Positions 27,532 through 38,242 of a stretch of DNA of 64,000 nucleotides are shown here, in pieces. The notes beneath the pieces are model-generated. The model had not been told where the DNA came from and searched no databases. It saw only the letters and a program-made list of their open reading frames with translations. This stretch comes from Hyphomicrobium_A sp963728165 (GTDB lineage: Bacteria > Pseudomonadota > Alphaproteobacteria > Rhizobiales > Hyphomicrobiaceae), in NCBI GenBank assembly GCA_963728165.1, contig CAVSIY010000006.1, forward strand, positions 1 to 64,000. The letters run 5' to 3'. Position 1 is the first letter of the stretch. Every line of letters begins with the position of its first letter. A program made the translations under genes and the position numbers.

Positions 27532-29193
27532 TTACGCGGCCGCGTTCCCGGTCTTGCCGACGGCGCCGGCGTCGATGGTGACGGGCGGCCCGAAAAGCAG
27601 CCCCTGTCCCAGCGGCACACCGGCCTCCAGAACCGCAGTGCGCGTCGCCTCGTCGCTGATACGCTCGACGATGACGGCGAGCCCCACCTCGCCCAGGTAG
27701 CGCCAGATATCGCCGGCCGCCATGACCCCCGCCGGCCCGGAAAGCCCTTGCTGCAGCGCCTCCGCGTCGAGCTTCACGAATGCGAAGCCGGCAGCCCGCA
27801 ACGCGGTGAACTCATAGTCGAGATCGGTCACGTCCATGAGCGCGAAGCGGAAACCGAGATCGCGCATGTCCGTCAGCGCGCTCCACTCGATGCCGCTGAA
27901 GGCTTTGACGTCGGCCTGCGAGAACATGAGCACGAGATCGCCGGCCAGCGCCTCACGCTGACGGTAAGCGGTCGCGAGCTCGTCAAGGAAACGGTCTGCG
28001 GTCAGCGACTCCGCGCTCGTGGGCGAGAACACGCAGTGCGTCTGCGCTTTCTCGGCGAACGAGGCCGCCATCTTCGCAGCCCACTTCAAGCGAGCGGCGT
28101 CGATCAGCGGCAACAGCCCCGTGTGCGAAAGCTGACGATCCTGGCCTGCGAGCGGCAGCACCACACCCTTCTCGTCGCGAGGCCGCACGATCACCTCGTA
28201 GTGGTGCAGCTGGTGGTCGGCCAACCCCACGATCGGCTCCAGACACACGTCCATGCGTCGAGCCGCGAGCGCCTCCGCCACCGATGACAGGCGCGCATGC
28301 CCCGGCGCAATCGGAGGAGGCATCGGCGCCGTGGCATCGCGATCGCGACGCGGCGCACGCGGAGCAGGTTTCGTTGTCGCCCGCATGGTGTCGGCGGTCG
28401 TGTAGAGCGCGTCGACGGACGCCCGCATGGCGTTGTCCTGACGCGACCGCCCGGCGTCGGACGCACTGTCTCCCAGGCTCACCTCGCTGGCGAGCCGTTT
28501 GATCATGCCTTGCACGGCCTCCAGATCGGCCTCACGGTCTGCCGACGGCGGCGCGGGCTCTTTGCGACGCGCCTCGGCGGTGTCGGGGAACTGCGCCCGC
28601 TCGGGGCGGAACGACCAATAGTCGTGGATCGGCTCGGCCGGAGCGGAGCTGCTCGGCCATGGCGGCAGGTTCGGCGACAGATCGGGCGTGGCTGCCGCCT
28701 GTTCCCGCGCCGGCGTCGAGAACGGCTTCGGCGGAGGCGGAGGCGACTGCAGCGACGGGCCCAGAGTGGGCGGCGCAGCGGTGGTCGGCGCCGTGCGCGT
28801 GTCGGCGCGCAGCGTCGGCGCCTTGGCCTCCTGCGGTGGAGATGGCGGACTGCTCGCAGCAGCGCCGCGGCCGGCGGTCCGGGACCCGCGCGCCGGCGGC
28901 ACGTAGGCGCCGCTACCGGGCCCTTTGAACTGGGCAAGCTCGCCTTCGAGCCGTGTCACCTCCGAGACCAGCGCGTCGACGCGGTCCGACCTGCGCATCA
29001 AGGTGTGCAGCATCAACAGCGTGATGTAGACCGACAGCGCCGCGATGAGCGCCAGCCAGAAGGTCACCTGAAACTGCAGGTAAGCGCCGATGAAGAAGGC
29101 CGCCGTGACGAGCGCGATCGCGCCCTTCACAATTAAGTCGGCAGTGCTGCCTTGGTTGCGCATGCCGGTCTTGATGTCGCCAATGCTCGCCAT
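27532..29193 (-). CDS. TipF-like membrane protein with degenerate EAL domain
   Basis: A 553-residue protein. Two transmembrane helices (ALVTAAFFIGAYLQFQVTFW and LALIAALSVYITLLMLHTLM) are followed by a coiled coil (VDALVSEVTRLEGELAQF), a long Pro/Ala-rich low-complexity region and a C-terminal EAL-like domain. The EAL signature reads EVIVR, the expected metal-binding Asn site is replaced by VFSPTSAESL and DDFG is altered to MDVTD, while VKLDAE, VERISDE and GQGLLFGPP remain. This plan matches Caulobacter TipF, a c-di-GMP-binding flagellar placement factor with weak or no phosphodiesterase activity. Binding without hydrolysis is inferred. No flagellar gene is in the window. Confidence 0.75.
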   Translation of the reverse strand: MASIGDIKTGMRNQGSTADLIVKGAIALVTAAFFIGAYLQFQVTFWLALIAALSVYITLLMLHTLMRRSDRVDALVSEVTRLEGELAQFKGPGSGAYVPPARGSRTAGRGAAASSPPSPPQEAKAPTLRADTRTAPTTAAPPTLGPSLQSPPPPPKPFSTPAREQAAATPDLSPNLPPWPSSSAPAEPIHDYWSFRPERAQFPDTAEARRKEPAPPSADREADLEAVQGMIKRLASEVSLGDSASDAGRSRQDNAMRASVDALYTTADTMRATTKPAPRAPRRDRDATAPMPPPIAPGHARLSSVAEALAARRMDVCLEPIVGLADHQLHHYEVIVRPRDEKGVVLPLAGQDRQLSHTGLLPLIDAARLKWAAKMAASFAEKAQTHCVFSPTSAESLTADRFLDELATAYRQREALAGDLVLMFSQADVKAFSGIEWSALTDMRDLGFRFALMDVTDLDYEFTALRAAGFAFVKLDAEALQQGLSGPAGVMAAGDIWRYLGEVGLAVIVERISDEATRTAVLEAGVPLGQGLLFGPPVTIDAGAVGKTGNAAA

Positions 29194-29518
29194 GAAATCT
29201 GGTCCGCGCCCCTTGCCAATTCGTTGTCTGCCTGAGCTTTTCGCCCGCCCATGACGAGCGCAATGGCAGGGAAGCCACTTTCACCAGCTTTCTGGCGGAT
29301 AAGGTGATTCGGCTGGCTTGGATGCTTCAGACTACTAAAAACGTAAGCGGAGCGTCCATTGCCTGAGGATTGCCACGTCCGCCCCAATGACGCCGTCGGG
29401 CGGCCGCAGCAAACCCGAATTGGGGGGGCTTGTTTAGGTCTCGTTAGCCGAATCGACGTGCTATTGTTGTGTCCGGGCGTTCCTCGCGGTCCCGGCGTAG
29501 AAGAGAAGGGACAGCCCG
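29194..29518. other. Divergent intergenic region
   Basis: About 325 bases between the TipF-like gene (minus) and the SDR-like gene (plus). It should hold both promoters. A G-rich GGGGGGCTTG (near 29424) and AGAGAAGGGAC just before ATG 29519 are seen; the latter is the ribosome site. No gene recognised. Confidence 0.4.
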
Positions 29519-30262
29519 ATGCTGATGTCTGTGATTGGTCGCGATCCAAGTGCGTCTTTTTATGGTGAGCTGGCGGGACTGCGCGTCCTCATCACCGGGC
29601 TTTCGGCCGATTGCGGCGTCGACGTCGCCCGCGCCTTCGCAGACCATCGGGGACGACTCGTCATCGATGCCGCCGCCTCGACCCCTGAGAGCGATGCGCT
29701 GGTGGCCCTGCTTGCCGCGACGGCGAGCGAGATCAACCTCTATACCGAGGCATGCGCCGATCCCGAGGCGGCCGTCCGTTTCGCGCAGAGCGCGGCGCAG
29801 GTCTTCGGCGGTCTCGATGCCGTCATCAACCTCATTCCCATAACGGCCGCCAACCTTCAGAAGCGCAAGAGCCTGGAGGAGGTCGAGGACCTGGTCTCGC
29901 GCAAGCTCGCCGTACCGGTGCTGGTATCGCGCATCGTCGCCAACCGCATGCGGCTCCTGCTCACCGAGGGTCTCGTGCTCAACGTGATGACGATGCCGAC
30001 GCCCCGCAACGACAGCGAAGCTGCGCTGGCCGGCGTGGCGCGCACTGCGCTTGCCGCCGTGACGCGGGGCGAGGCGGCGACGTGGGCGCCGCACGGCATC
30101 CGCGTCAATGCCATCGGTCCGGCGACGACCGCAGAGGAGGGCGCCTGCCTCGCAAGCGAGCCCGACATTGCGGCGCTGGCGCTTTACCTAGCCTCCAAGC
30201 GCGGGCGCACCTTGTCCGGGCACATCTTCGATGCGGCCGGGATCGCCGCTCGGCGCTGCTGA
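29519..30262 (+). CDS. SDR-fold protein lacking the catalytic Tyr-Lys pair
   Basis: A 247-residue Rossmann-fold protein of the short-chain dehydrogenase/reductase type. The N-terminal dinucleotide motif is a variant (ITGLSADCGVDVARAFA), an Asp follows beta-strand 3, and the NAG block is replaced by VINLIPITAANL. The usual catalytic Ser and YxxxK are absent: that region reads PTPRNDSEAALAGVARTAL. The end IRVNAIGP, then ALALYLASKRGRTLSGHIFDA is classical SDR. It is therefore likely not an active oxidoreductase of the ordinary type. It is convergent with the FUSC gene, with 10 bases between stops. Confidence 0.75.
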   Translation: MLMSVIGRDPSASFYGELAGLRVLITGLSADCGVDVARAFADHRGRLVIDAAASTPESDALVALLAATASEINLYTEACADPEAAVRFAQSAAQVFGGLDAVINLIPITAANLQKRKSLEEVEDLVSRKLAVPVLVSRIVANRMRLLLTEGLVLNVMTMPTPRNDSEAALAGVARTALAAVTRGEAATWAPHGIRVNAIGPATTAEEGACLASEPDIAALALYLASKRGRTLSGHIFDAAGIAARRC

Positions 30263-30272
30263 GGCTTGCATC

Positions 30273-31418
30273 TCAAGGGACCTGAACCGTCAGCAATCTG
30301 CGAAGCTGACGGCGCCAGGGAATGCGCGATCCGGCGAGCTTGTTGAGCTCGTGACTGCGGTTCGCCACGTCCTTGAGGTTCTGGCGCAGCTGCTCCAGCG
30401 CGAAGTCGAGCGTCATGAGGCGCAGCGCGTCGTGCATCGGCATTTGGCGCAATGCGTCGCTGTCGCGGATCGAGGTCACCGCACCGTTGAGCTTGGCGAT
30501 CGCCGCGCCGACCGCCGCGATGTCGGACGTCGCGCTTTTCGTTTGCGGCGCCACCTCGCTCACTTCCACGCGCAGCTCCATGACCGCATCGCGAAGCTCC
30601 TCCAGGCCTTCGCGCAACAACGGCGCGACGCTGGCAGGCAACGGCTCCGACACCGCGCGCGCGAGTATCAGCTCGGTGTGCCACAGTCGGCGCAGGGCGG
30701 TGAGCAGGGCCTCGGAGTTGGGGCTGTCGGCGAGAAAACCCGCAACCTCGGCCTGTGCTTGCGCGCTCAAGGCGGCATTGATGGTGATCGCTTCCCGGAT
30801 CTTGGCGCTCGCCGTCGCCACCGCTTTCGCGTCGTAGCGCCCCGCCAGCGCCATCGAGAGCAGATCGGATGTGAGCTGGAAATAGAGCGGTAGCGTGCGG
30901 GCGATGTGCGCGGCCAGTGCCGGACCGGCGCGCGCGGGAAAGACGAGCAGCATGGTCAGGATGGCAACGACGGTGCCGATTATGACCTCGAGCACGCGAA
31001 ATCCGGCGGCCTCCCACGGCGGACCCAACACGTGCGTGCCGAGAATGATGATCGAGGCGTTGACGCAGGCAATGCGCATCTGCGGGCGGGCCGCCGCGAA
31101 ATAGCCCATGACGAGGACAGTCGCAGCCAGACCGGCAAGGCGCAGAGGAAAGCTGTCGCCGATCACCACGGCGACGGCGCCGCCGACGATGGCGCCGATG
31201 AGACTTCCCATGAACCAGTCGAGGGCTTGGCCGAGCGAGGCGCCGATGTTGGCCTGGGTGACGAAAATCGCCACCACGGCCGCCCAGAAGGCCTGGGGCA
31301 TCTCCAGAAAGTCAGCGATCAGATAGGCGAGGCAGGCCGCAATGGTGGTCTTCACCGCCTGTCGCAGGCGCGGCTTGTTCTCGTGCCAATCGCCGAGCCA
31401 AGTCAGAGGATTGCTCAC
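30273..31418 (-). CDS. FUSC family inner-membrane transporter
   Basis: A 381-residue protein. The N-terminal half has about six hydrophobic helices (TTIAACLAYLIADFLEMPQA, FWAAVVAIFVTQANIGASLG, LIGAIVGGAVAVVIG and others). The C-terminal half is soluble and helical. The pattern (QAFWAAVVAIFVTQ, GxxxGA repeats) is that of fusaric-acid-resistance/aromatic-acid exporters of the AaeB/FUSC group, which work with a membrane-fusion protein. None is adjacent. GTG 31418 is the likely start. Substrate unknown. Confidence 0.8.
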   Translation of the reverse strand: MSNPLTWLGDWHENKPRLRQAVKTTIAACLAYLIADFLEMPQAFWAAVVAIFVTQANIGASLGQALDWFMGSLIGAIVGGAVAVVIGDSFPLRLAGLAATVLVMGYFAAARPQMRIACVNASIIILGTHVLGPPWEAAGFRVLEVIIGTVVAILTMLLVFPARAGPALAAHIARTLPLYFQLTSDLLSMALAGRYDAKAVATASAKIREAITINAALSAQAQAEVAGFLADSPNSEALLTALRRLWHTELILARAVSEPLPASVAPLLREGLEELRDAVMELRVEVSEVAPQTKSATSDIAAVGAAIAKLNGAVTSIRDSDALRQMPMHDALRLMTLDFALEQLRQNLKDVANRSHELNKLAGSRIPWRRQLRRLLTVQVP

Positions 31419-31543
31419 GTGTATCTGGCCCCCACCATGGGACCTGGAAGATTAGCGGACGCGCCGTTACGTCTGAGTTACCCTTTGTCGCTTACAACGC
31501 CGGCGCGCGTCAAAGATACGCGAGCTGGCGCCGGCCCCTTTTC

Positions 31544-31573
31544 TTGACAGGCGCCCCTGGCCGCGCGTATCAC
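31544..31573 (+). promoter_or_regulatory. groESL promoter (sigma-70-like)
   Basis: TTGACA at 31544-31549 and TATCAC at 31568-31573, separated by 18 bases, lie directly before the CIRCE operator. The predicted transcription start is near 31580, giving a leader of about 90 bases. A sigma-32 promoter was not evident. Confidence 0.7.
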
Positions 31574-31583
31574 CTCCGCGCCC

Positions 31584-31610
31584 TTGGCACTCTCGCCGAG
31601 GAAGTGCCAA
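31584..31610. promoter_or_regulatory. CIRCE operator (HrcA binding site)
   Basis: TTGGCACTC - 9 bases - AAGTGCCAA, one mismatch from a perfect 9-9-9 inverted repeat and very close to the CIRCE consensus. Placed at the probable transcription start of groESL, it would allow HrcA repression relieved by heat. Confidence 0.92.
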
Positions 31611-31670
31611 AATTCCCATCGAGCACACCGAGCCATCCGAGCCGGACCTTCAGCTGGAGCAAAATTACCC

Positions 31671-31961
31671 ATGAAATTCCGCCCCCTGCACGACCGCGTC
31701 GTCGTCAAGCGCCTGGACAGCGAAACCAAGACGTCCGGCGGCATCATCATCCCCGACACGGCCGCCGAGAAGCCGCAGCAGGGCGAGATCGTCGCCGTGG
31801 GGCCCGGCGCCCGTGATGAGGGCGGCAAGCTCGTCCCCATCGACCTCAAGAAGGGAGACAAGGTGCTGTTCGGCAAATGGAGCGGCACCGAGGTCAAGAT
31901 CGACGGGGAGGAGCTCCTCATCATGAAGGAGAGCGACATCATGGGCGTCCTCGACAAGTAA
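31671..31961 (+). CDS. groES: Co-chaperonin GroES
   Basis: A 96-residue lid of the chaperonin, binding GroEL as a heptamer. It starts MKFRPLHDRVVVKRLD, has the mobile loop (SETKTSGGIIIPDTA) and ends IMKESDIMGVLDK, all classical. ATG 31671 is the family start although the frame is open further upstream. It is followed by groEL after 113 bases and preceded by promoter and CIRCE, so it is part of the HrcA-controlled groESL operon. Confidence 0.98.
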   Translation: MKFRPLHDRVVVKRLDSETKTSGGIIIPDTAAEKPQQGEIVAVGPGARDEGGKLVPIDLKKGDKVLFGKWSGTEVKIDGEELLIMKESDIMGVLDK

Positions 31962-32074
31962 GCCTCCCAGCTTCCTTGCTTCAGACGCTGCCCGCGTGAG
32001 CGCGGATCCAATGCCGGCGGTCGCTTCCCATCCACGGCCGCCCCCCACAACTTGCAACTCAGGAGAGAGCCCTT

Positions 32075-33724
<1,650 letters not shown>

Positions 33725-33757
33725 TCCCGCCGCCAGATCGATTGCTTGATCAGCAAG

Positions 33758-33791
33758 ACCGCCCGCGGGCCTCTGCGGGCGGTTTCCTTTT
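33758..33791 (+). terminator. groESL terminator
   Basis: Stem ACCGCCCGC / GCGGGCGGT around an 8-base loop, followed by TTCCTTTT, 33 bases after the groEL stop. A standard intrinsic terminator. Confidence 0.88.
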
Positions 33792-33829
33792 GGGGCCTCT
33801 CACGCTTCGAGGTGTCCGCTTTTCCGTGC

Positions 33830-34660
33830 TCAATCCGGCTGGGAGTTCCAGCCGAAGGAGTGCAGCTCGTTCGTCATAATCGTTCCCCGCAAGGCAGCCT
33901 TGGGGTCGGGCCGCGGTTCCGCGCTCGTGCTGGCGCTGTTGGCGCGGACGAAGGGCTTCACGCGGACGACGGCGGCTTTCTCCGATCTCGGCGCCACGGC
34001 GCTGAAGCCGCGGACCTTTGGCGCGCGCTTCGGCAAGGGCGGAATGGCATCGCTGGGCGGGGGCGGCGCCGCAAGGCGCAGCTTCTCGCTGCTCAATGCG
34101 CTTTGCGTTCGCACCGACGCATCGAGCGGATCCACTTCCTGTGGCGTTACGGCCCCGGTTGTAAATGCCTTCGTCACGCTCTGCTTGCGCACGGGCGACG
34201 CCGGCTTGGCGAGGACCCGCTTGGCCTGATCGACTGGCGCCGCGGGAGCAACGGCCGGCGGAACTGTGACAGACGCCGGCGCTGCTTTCGCGCCATTAGA
34301 CTGGGAGGCCGCACCATCGGCGCCGAAGCGGCGGCTCAGCTCCTCCGCCCGCTGGCGCACCGATCCTGCATTGGGCTCTGCCGTCATGGGTGTCGGCGTC
34401 ACGGCGGCGGGGACATTCTGCAGGGGAACAACACTCTGTTGCGGCTGGGTCAGCTCTTGGAGCGCCCCTTCGCGTGCGCGCCAGGCCTCATGCAGCGCCG
34501 GGAGGGCATCGTCGCCGAGAAAGGCCGGAAGCGCAGATGGGGACGAGGTGGATGGCAATGCGTCCGCTTGGTCGGGCTCCATCGCGCGCGGTGCAGCGCT
34601 CGTGAGCCAGCAAAGGGCGAGCAGCGAACCGCCGACGATCATACCCTTGCTTGCGACCAT
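33830..34660 (-). CDS. Secreted Pro/Ala-rich protein of unknown function
   Basis: A 276-residue protein with a signal peptide (KGMIVGGSLLALCWLTSAAP) and a low-complexity mature part rich in Pro, Ala, Ser and Val. A short conserved-looking helix (LPALHEAWRAREGALQELTQ) and an end HSFGWNSQPD break the low complexity. No domain is recognised. It is convergent with groEL. The coding strand is plausible because of the signal peptide, but function is unknown. Confidence 0.6.
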   Translation of the reverse strand: MVASKGMIVGGSLLALCWLTSAAPRAMEPDQADALPSTSSPSALPAFLGDDALPALHEAWRAREGALQELTQPQQSVVPLQNVPAAVTPTPMTAEPNAGSVRQRAEELSRRFGADGAASQSNGAKAAPASVTVPPAVAPAAPVDQAKRVLAKPASPVRKQSVTKAFTTGAVTPQEVDPLDASVRTQSALSSEKLRLAAPPPPSDAIPPLPKRAPKVRGFSAVAPRSEKAAVVRVKPFVRANSASTSAEPRPDPKAALRGTIMTNELHSFGWNSQPD

Positions 34661-35095
34661 AACCCCAAGCTCCCAAGCGCAGCCTGCCCGCTCAAAAAGC
34701 CCTTTTAAAGCCCAGACTTGCGCCCCGACAGTCTATAGCGTTCTCAACACGCGTGCACGGAACTCATTGGCGTGGCCGCCCCGAAACGCCCGCGAACCTT
34801 ATGGTGCGCGCGGGCGCACAGCCCCAACGCGCCATCCCCCCACAAACTACCGTCATCTGCCGGCCATGTAATACTGGCCATGTATTCGGTTAAAATATTG
34901 ATGCCCTGAACGGCGGTTGCCAGGGCACCATCACGAGTGGCCTCTGCAAAGCGGCCGGCCGGCCTTTGGGCTCGATTGCCTTTCGGCAGCGGACGGCCGA
35001 TGATCGCCCCTTAAGCGGCGTCGCTCGCGCACCCCGGGGCCCGCGAACCTCGAAACACGACAAGAGCCAGGGCCGCTTGCCTCGGGAGGGGCTCG
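34661..35095. other. Intergenic region upstream of the lysR gene
   Basis: About 435 bases without a gene, between the divergent secreted-protein and lysR genes. It is locally AT-richer around 34865-34905 (TTCGGTTAAAATATTG), a plausible promoter core, and contains the LysR-type box listed separately. Confidence 0.5.
34871..34885. promoter_or_regulatory. LysR-type box ATAC-N7-GTAT
   Basis: ATAC-TGGCCAT-GTAT is an exact match to the classical LTTR recognition pattern (T-N11-A within dyad symmetry). It lies 211 bases before the lysR start, next to an AT-rich promoter-like stretch. Autoregulation is inferred. Confidence 0.55.
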
Positions 35096-36010
35096 ATGGA
35101 CATCCGACAGCTCCAGTATCTCGCAGCGCTTGCCCGCGAACGGCATTTCACGCGCGCTGCCGTCGCCTGCAACGTGACGCAGCCGACGCTGTCGGGGCGC
35201 ATCCGCCAGCTCGAGCTCGAGCTCGAGGTCCCCATCGTCGAGCGCGGCCAGCGCTATCGCGGGCTGACGCCCGAGGGGGAGCGCGTGCTCAAGTGGGCGC
35301 ACGTCATCCTCAAGAGCTGGCAGGCGATGCAGGAGGAATTAGGCCATCTCAAGGACCACGAGAGCGGGCTGCAGGGCCGGGTCGTCATCGGCGGCATCCC
35401 CTCCTCCCTGCCGATGATCCCGCTGCTCACCAAGAAGATCCGCTCCATTCACCCCGGCATCGACTTCACCGTCCTGTCGCAGAGCTCCGAGGAGATTCTC
35501 CGCGGACTGGCGGATTTCTCCATCGACGTCGGCATCACTTATCTCGACAATGAGCCGATCACCGGGATGCTCGCCTCGCCGCTTTACGTGGAGCGCTATT
35601 GCCTCTTCGTGCCCGAGACGCACACGCTTGCAAACCGCGCCTCGGTGACTTGGCAGGAAGCGTCCGAGGAGCCGCTCTGCCTGTTGACCTCCAACATGCA
35701 GAACCGCCGCATCATCGATCGCGCTTTCGAGACGGCGAAGTGTCATCCCATCCCGCGGCTCGAGACCAACTCCGTGATCAACTTGTGCTCAAACGTGCGT
35801 TTGATGGGGCTCGCCAGCATCATGCCGCAGTATGTGCTAGAGGTTTTGGGCAACGTATCAGGCATAAAGGCGATCCCGCTCGATCACCCCAAGGTCGAGC
35901 ACAGCGTCGGTCTCGTCGTCACCGAAAGGGATCCCTTGTCGCCTCTGATCGAGGCTCTGCGGGAAGCCACCACCAAGCTTGCGCCGGTGACCTTTGGCGC
36001 GCCCGCCTAA
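35096..36010 (+). CDS. LysR family regulator of the formate dehydrogenase operon
   Basis: A 304-residue LysR-type transcriptional regulator. The N-terminal winged helix-turn-helix (MDIRQLQYLAALARERHFTR, then AAVACNVTQPTLSGRIRQLE) is typical, and a periplasmic-binding-like effector domain starts near residue 95 (LQGRVVIGGIPSSLPMIPLL). GGGAGG precedes the ATG. It points into the fdsGBA cluster, 147 bases upstream of fdsG, and such regulators are regularly found at this position in alpha- and betaproteobacterial fds loci. The effector is unknown, formate being the obvious candidate. Confidence 0.88.
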   Translation: MDIRQLQYLAALARERHFTRAAVACNVTQPTLSGRIRQLELELEVPIVERGQRYRGLTPEGERVLKWAHVILKSWQAMQEELGHLKDHESGLQGRVVIGGIPSSLPMIPLLTKKIRSIHPGIDFTVLSQSSEEILRGLADFSIDVGITYLDNEPITGMLASPLYVERYCLFVPETHTLANRASVTWQEASEEPLCLLTSNMQNRRIIDRAFETAKCHPIPRLETNSVINLCSNVRLMGLASIMPQYVLEVLGNVSGIKAIPLDHPKVEHSVGLVVTERDPLSPLIEALREATTKLAPVTFGAPA

Positions 36011-36103
36011 TGTGCTTCACGACGACAAGAAAACCTTCTTGTGCAGCGCAGCATTGACCCCCTCGATTGGCACATCGAGAGGGCCAATTTGATAACGAGC
36101 GCA

Positions 36104-36120
36104 TGACTTGAGAGAAGTCA
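36104..36120. promoter_or_regulatory. Inverted repeat between lysR and fdsG
   Basis: TGACTT-GAGAG-AAGTCA, a perfect 6-bp dyad 37 bases before the fdsG ATG. A second, looser hairpin (CCTCGAT / ATCGAGAGG) lies just upstream, near 36060-36083. Either could be an operator or leader structure for fds expression. Confidence 0.4.
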
Positions 36121-36157
36121 GTTTGCCGCAGGAGAGGCCACCGAGGCACGACCAGTC

Positions 36158-36666
36158 ATGTCCCGATCCACGACCCTTACCAGTGCCGTTGCAGCACCGC
36201 CCGGAAGCGAGGAGGAAGCTCGCGCCATCTGCGAGGCTCTCGGCAATCGTCCCGACGAGCTCTTGGAGATTTTCCACGCCGTGCAGGCCAAGCTCGGCTT
36301 CGTGCCAGAGGCGGTGCTGCCCGTGATCGCCAACGCGCTCAACCTGTCGCGCGCCGAGGTGTATGGCGTCCTCAGCTTCTATCACGATTTCCGGCGCGCG
36401 CCGGCGGGCCGTCACGTGGTGAAGATGTGCCGCGCCGAGGCGTGCCAGGCGATGCACACAGAAGAAGTATGCCGCCATGCCGAAGAGCGGCTCGGCACCA
36501 CCTTCGGCGAGACGAGCCCGGATGGCGAGTTCACGCTGGAAGCCGTCTACTGCCTCGGCAACTGTGCGCTCTCTCCGGCCATGATGATCGACGGCGACTT
36601 GTTCGGCTGCGTCGACAACAAGCGCTTCGACGCGATCATCGCCGATCTCGACAAGGAGGCCGCGGC

Positions 36667-36670
<4 letters not shown>
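36158..36670 (+). CDS. fdsG: NAD-dependent formate dehydrogenase gamma subunit (NuoE-like, 2Fe-2S)
   Basis: A 170-residue thioredoxin-fold [2Fe-2S] protein that passes electrons within the soluble Mo-dependent formate dehydrogenase. The NuoE-type helix (HAVQAKLGFVPEAVLPVIAN) and EVYGVLSFYHDF are followed by the cluster ligands CRAEAC and CLGNC, with the pairs about 40 residues apart as in the family. The fdsB GTG start overlaps its stop, so the subunits are translationally coupled. Cytoplasmic. Confidence 0.95.
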
Positions 36671-38220
<1,550 letters not shown>

Positions 38221-38242
38221 CCGAGCAATGCGAGGCCACGCT

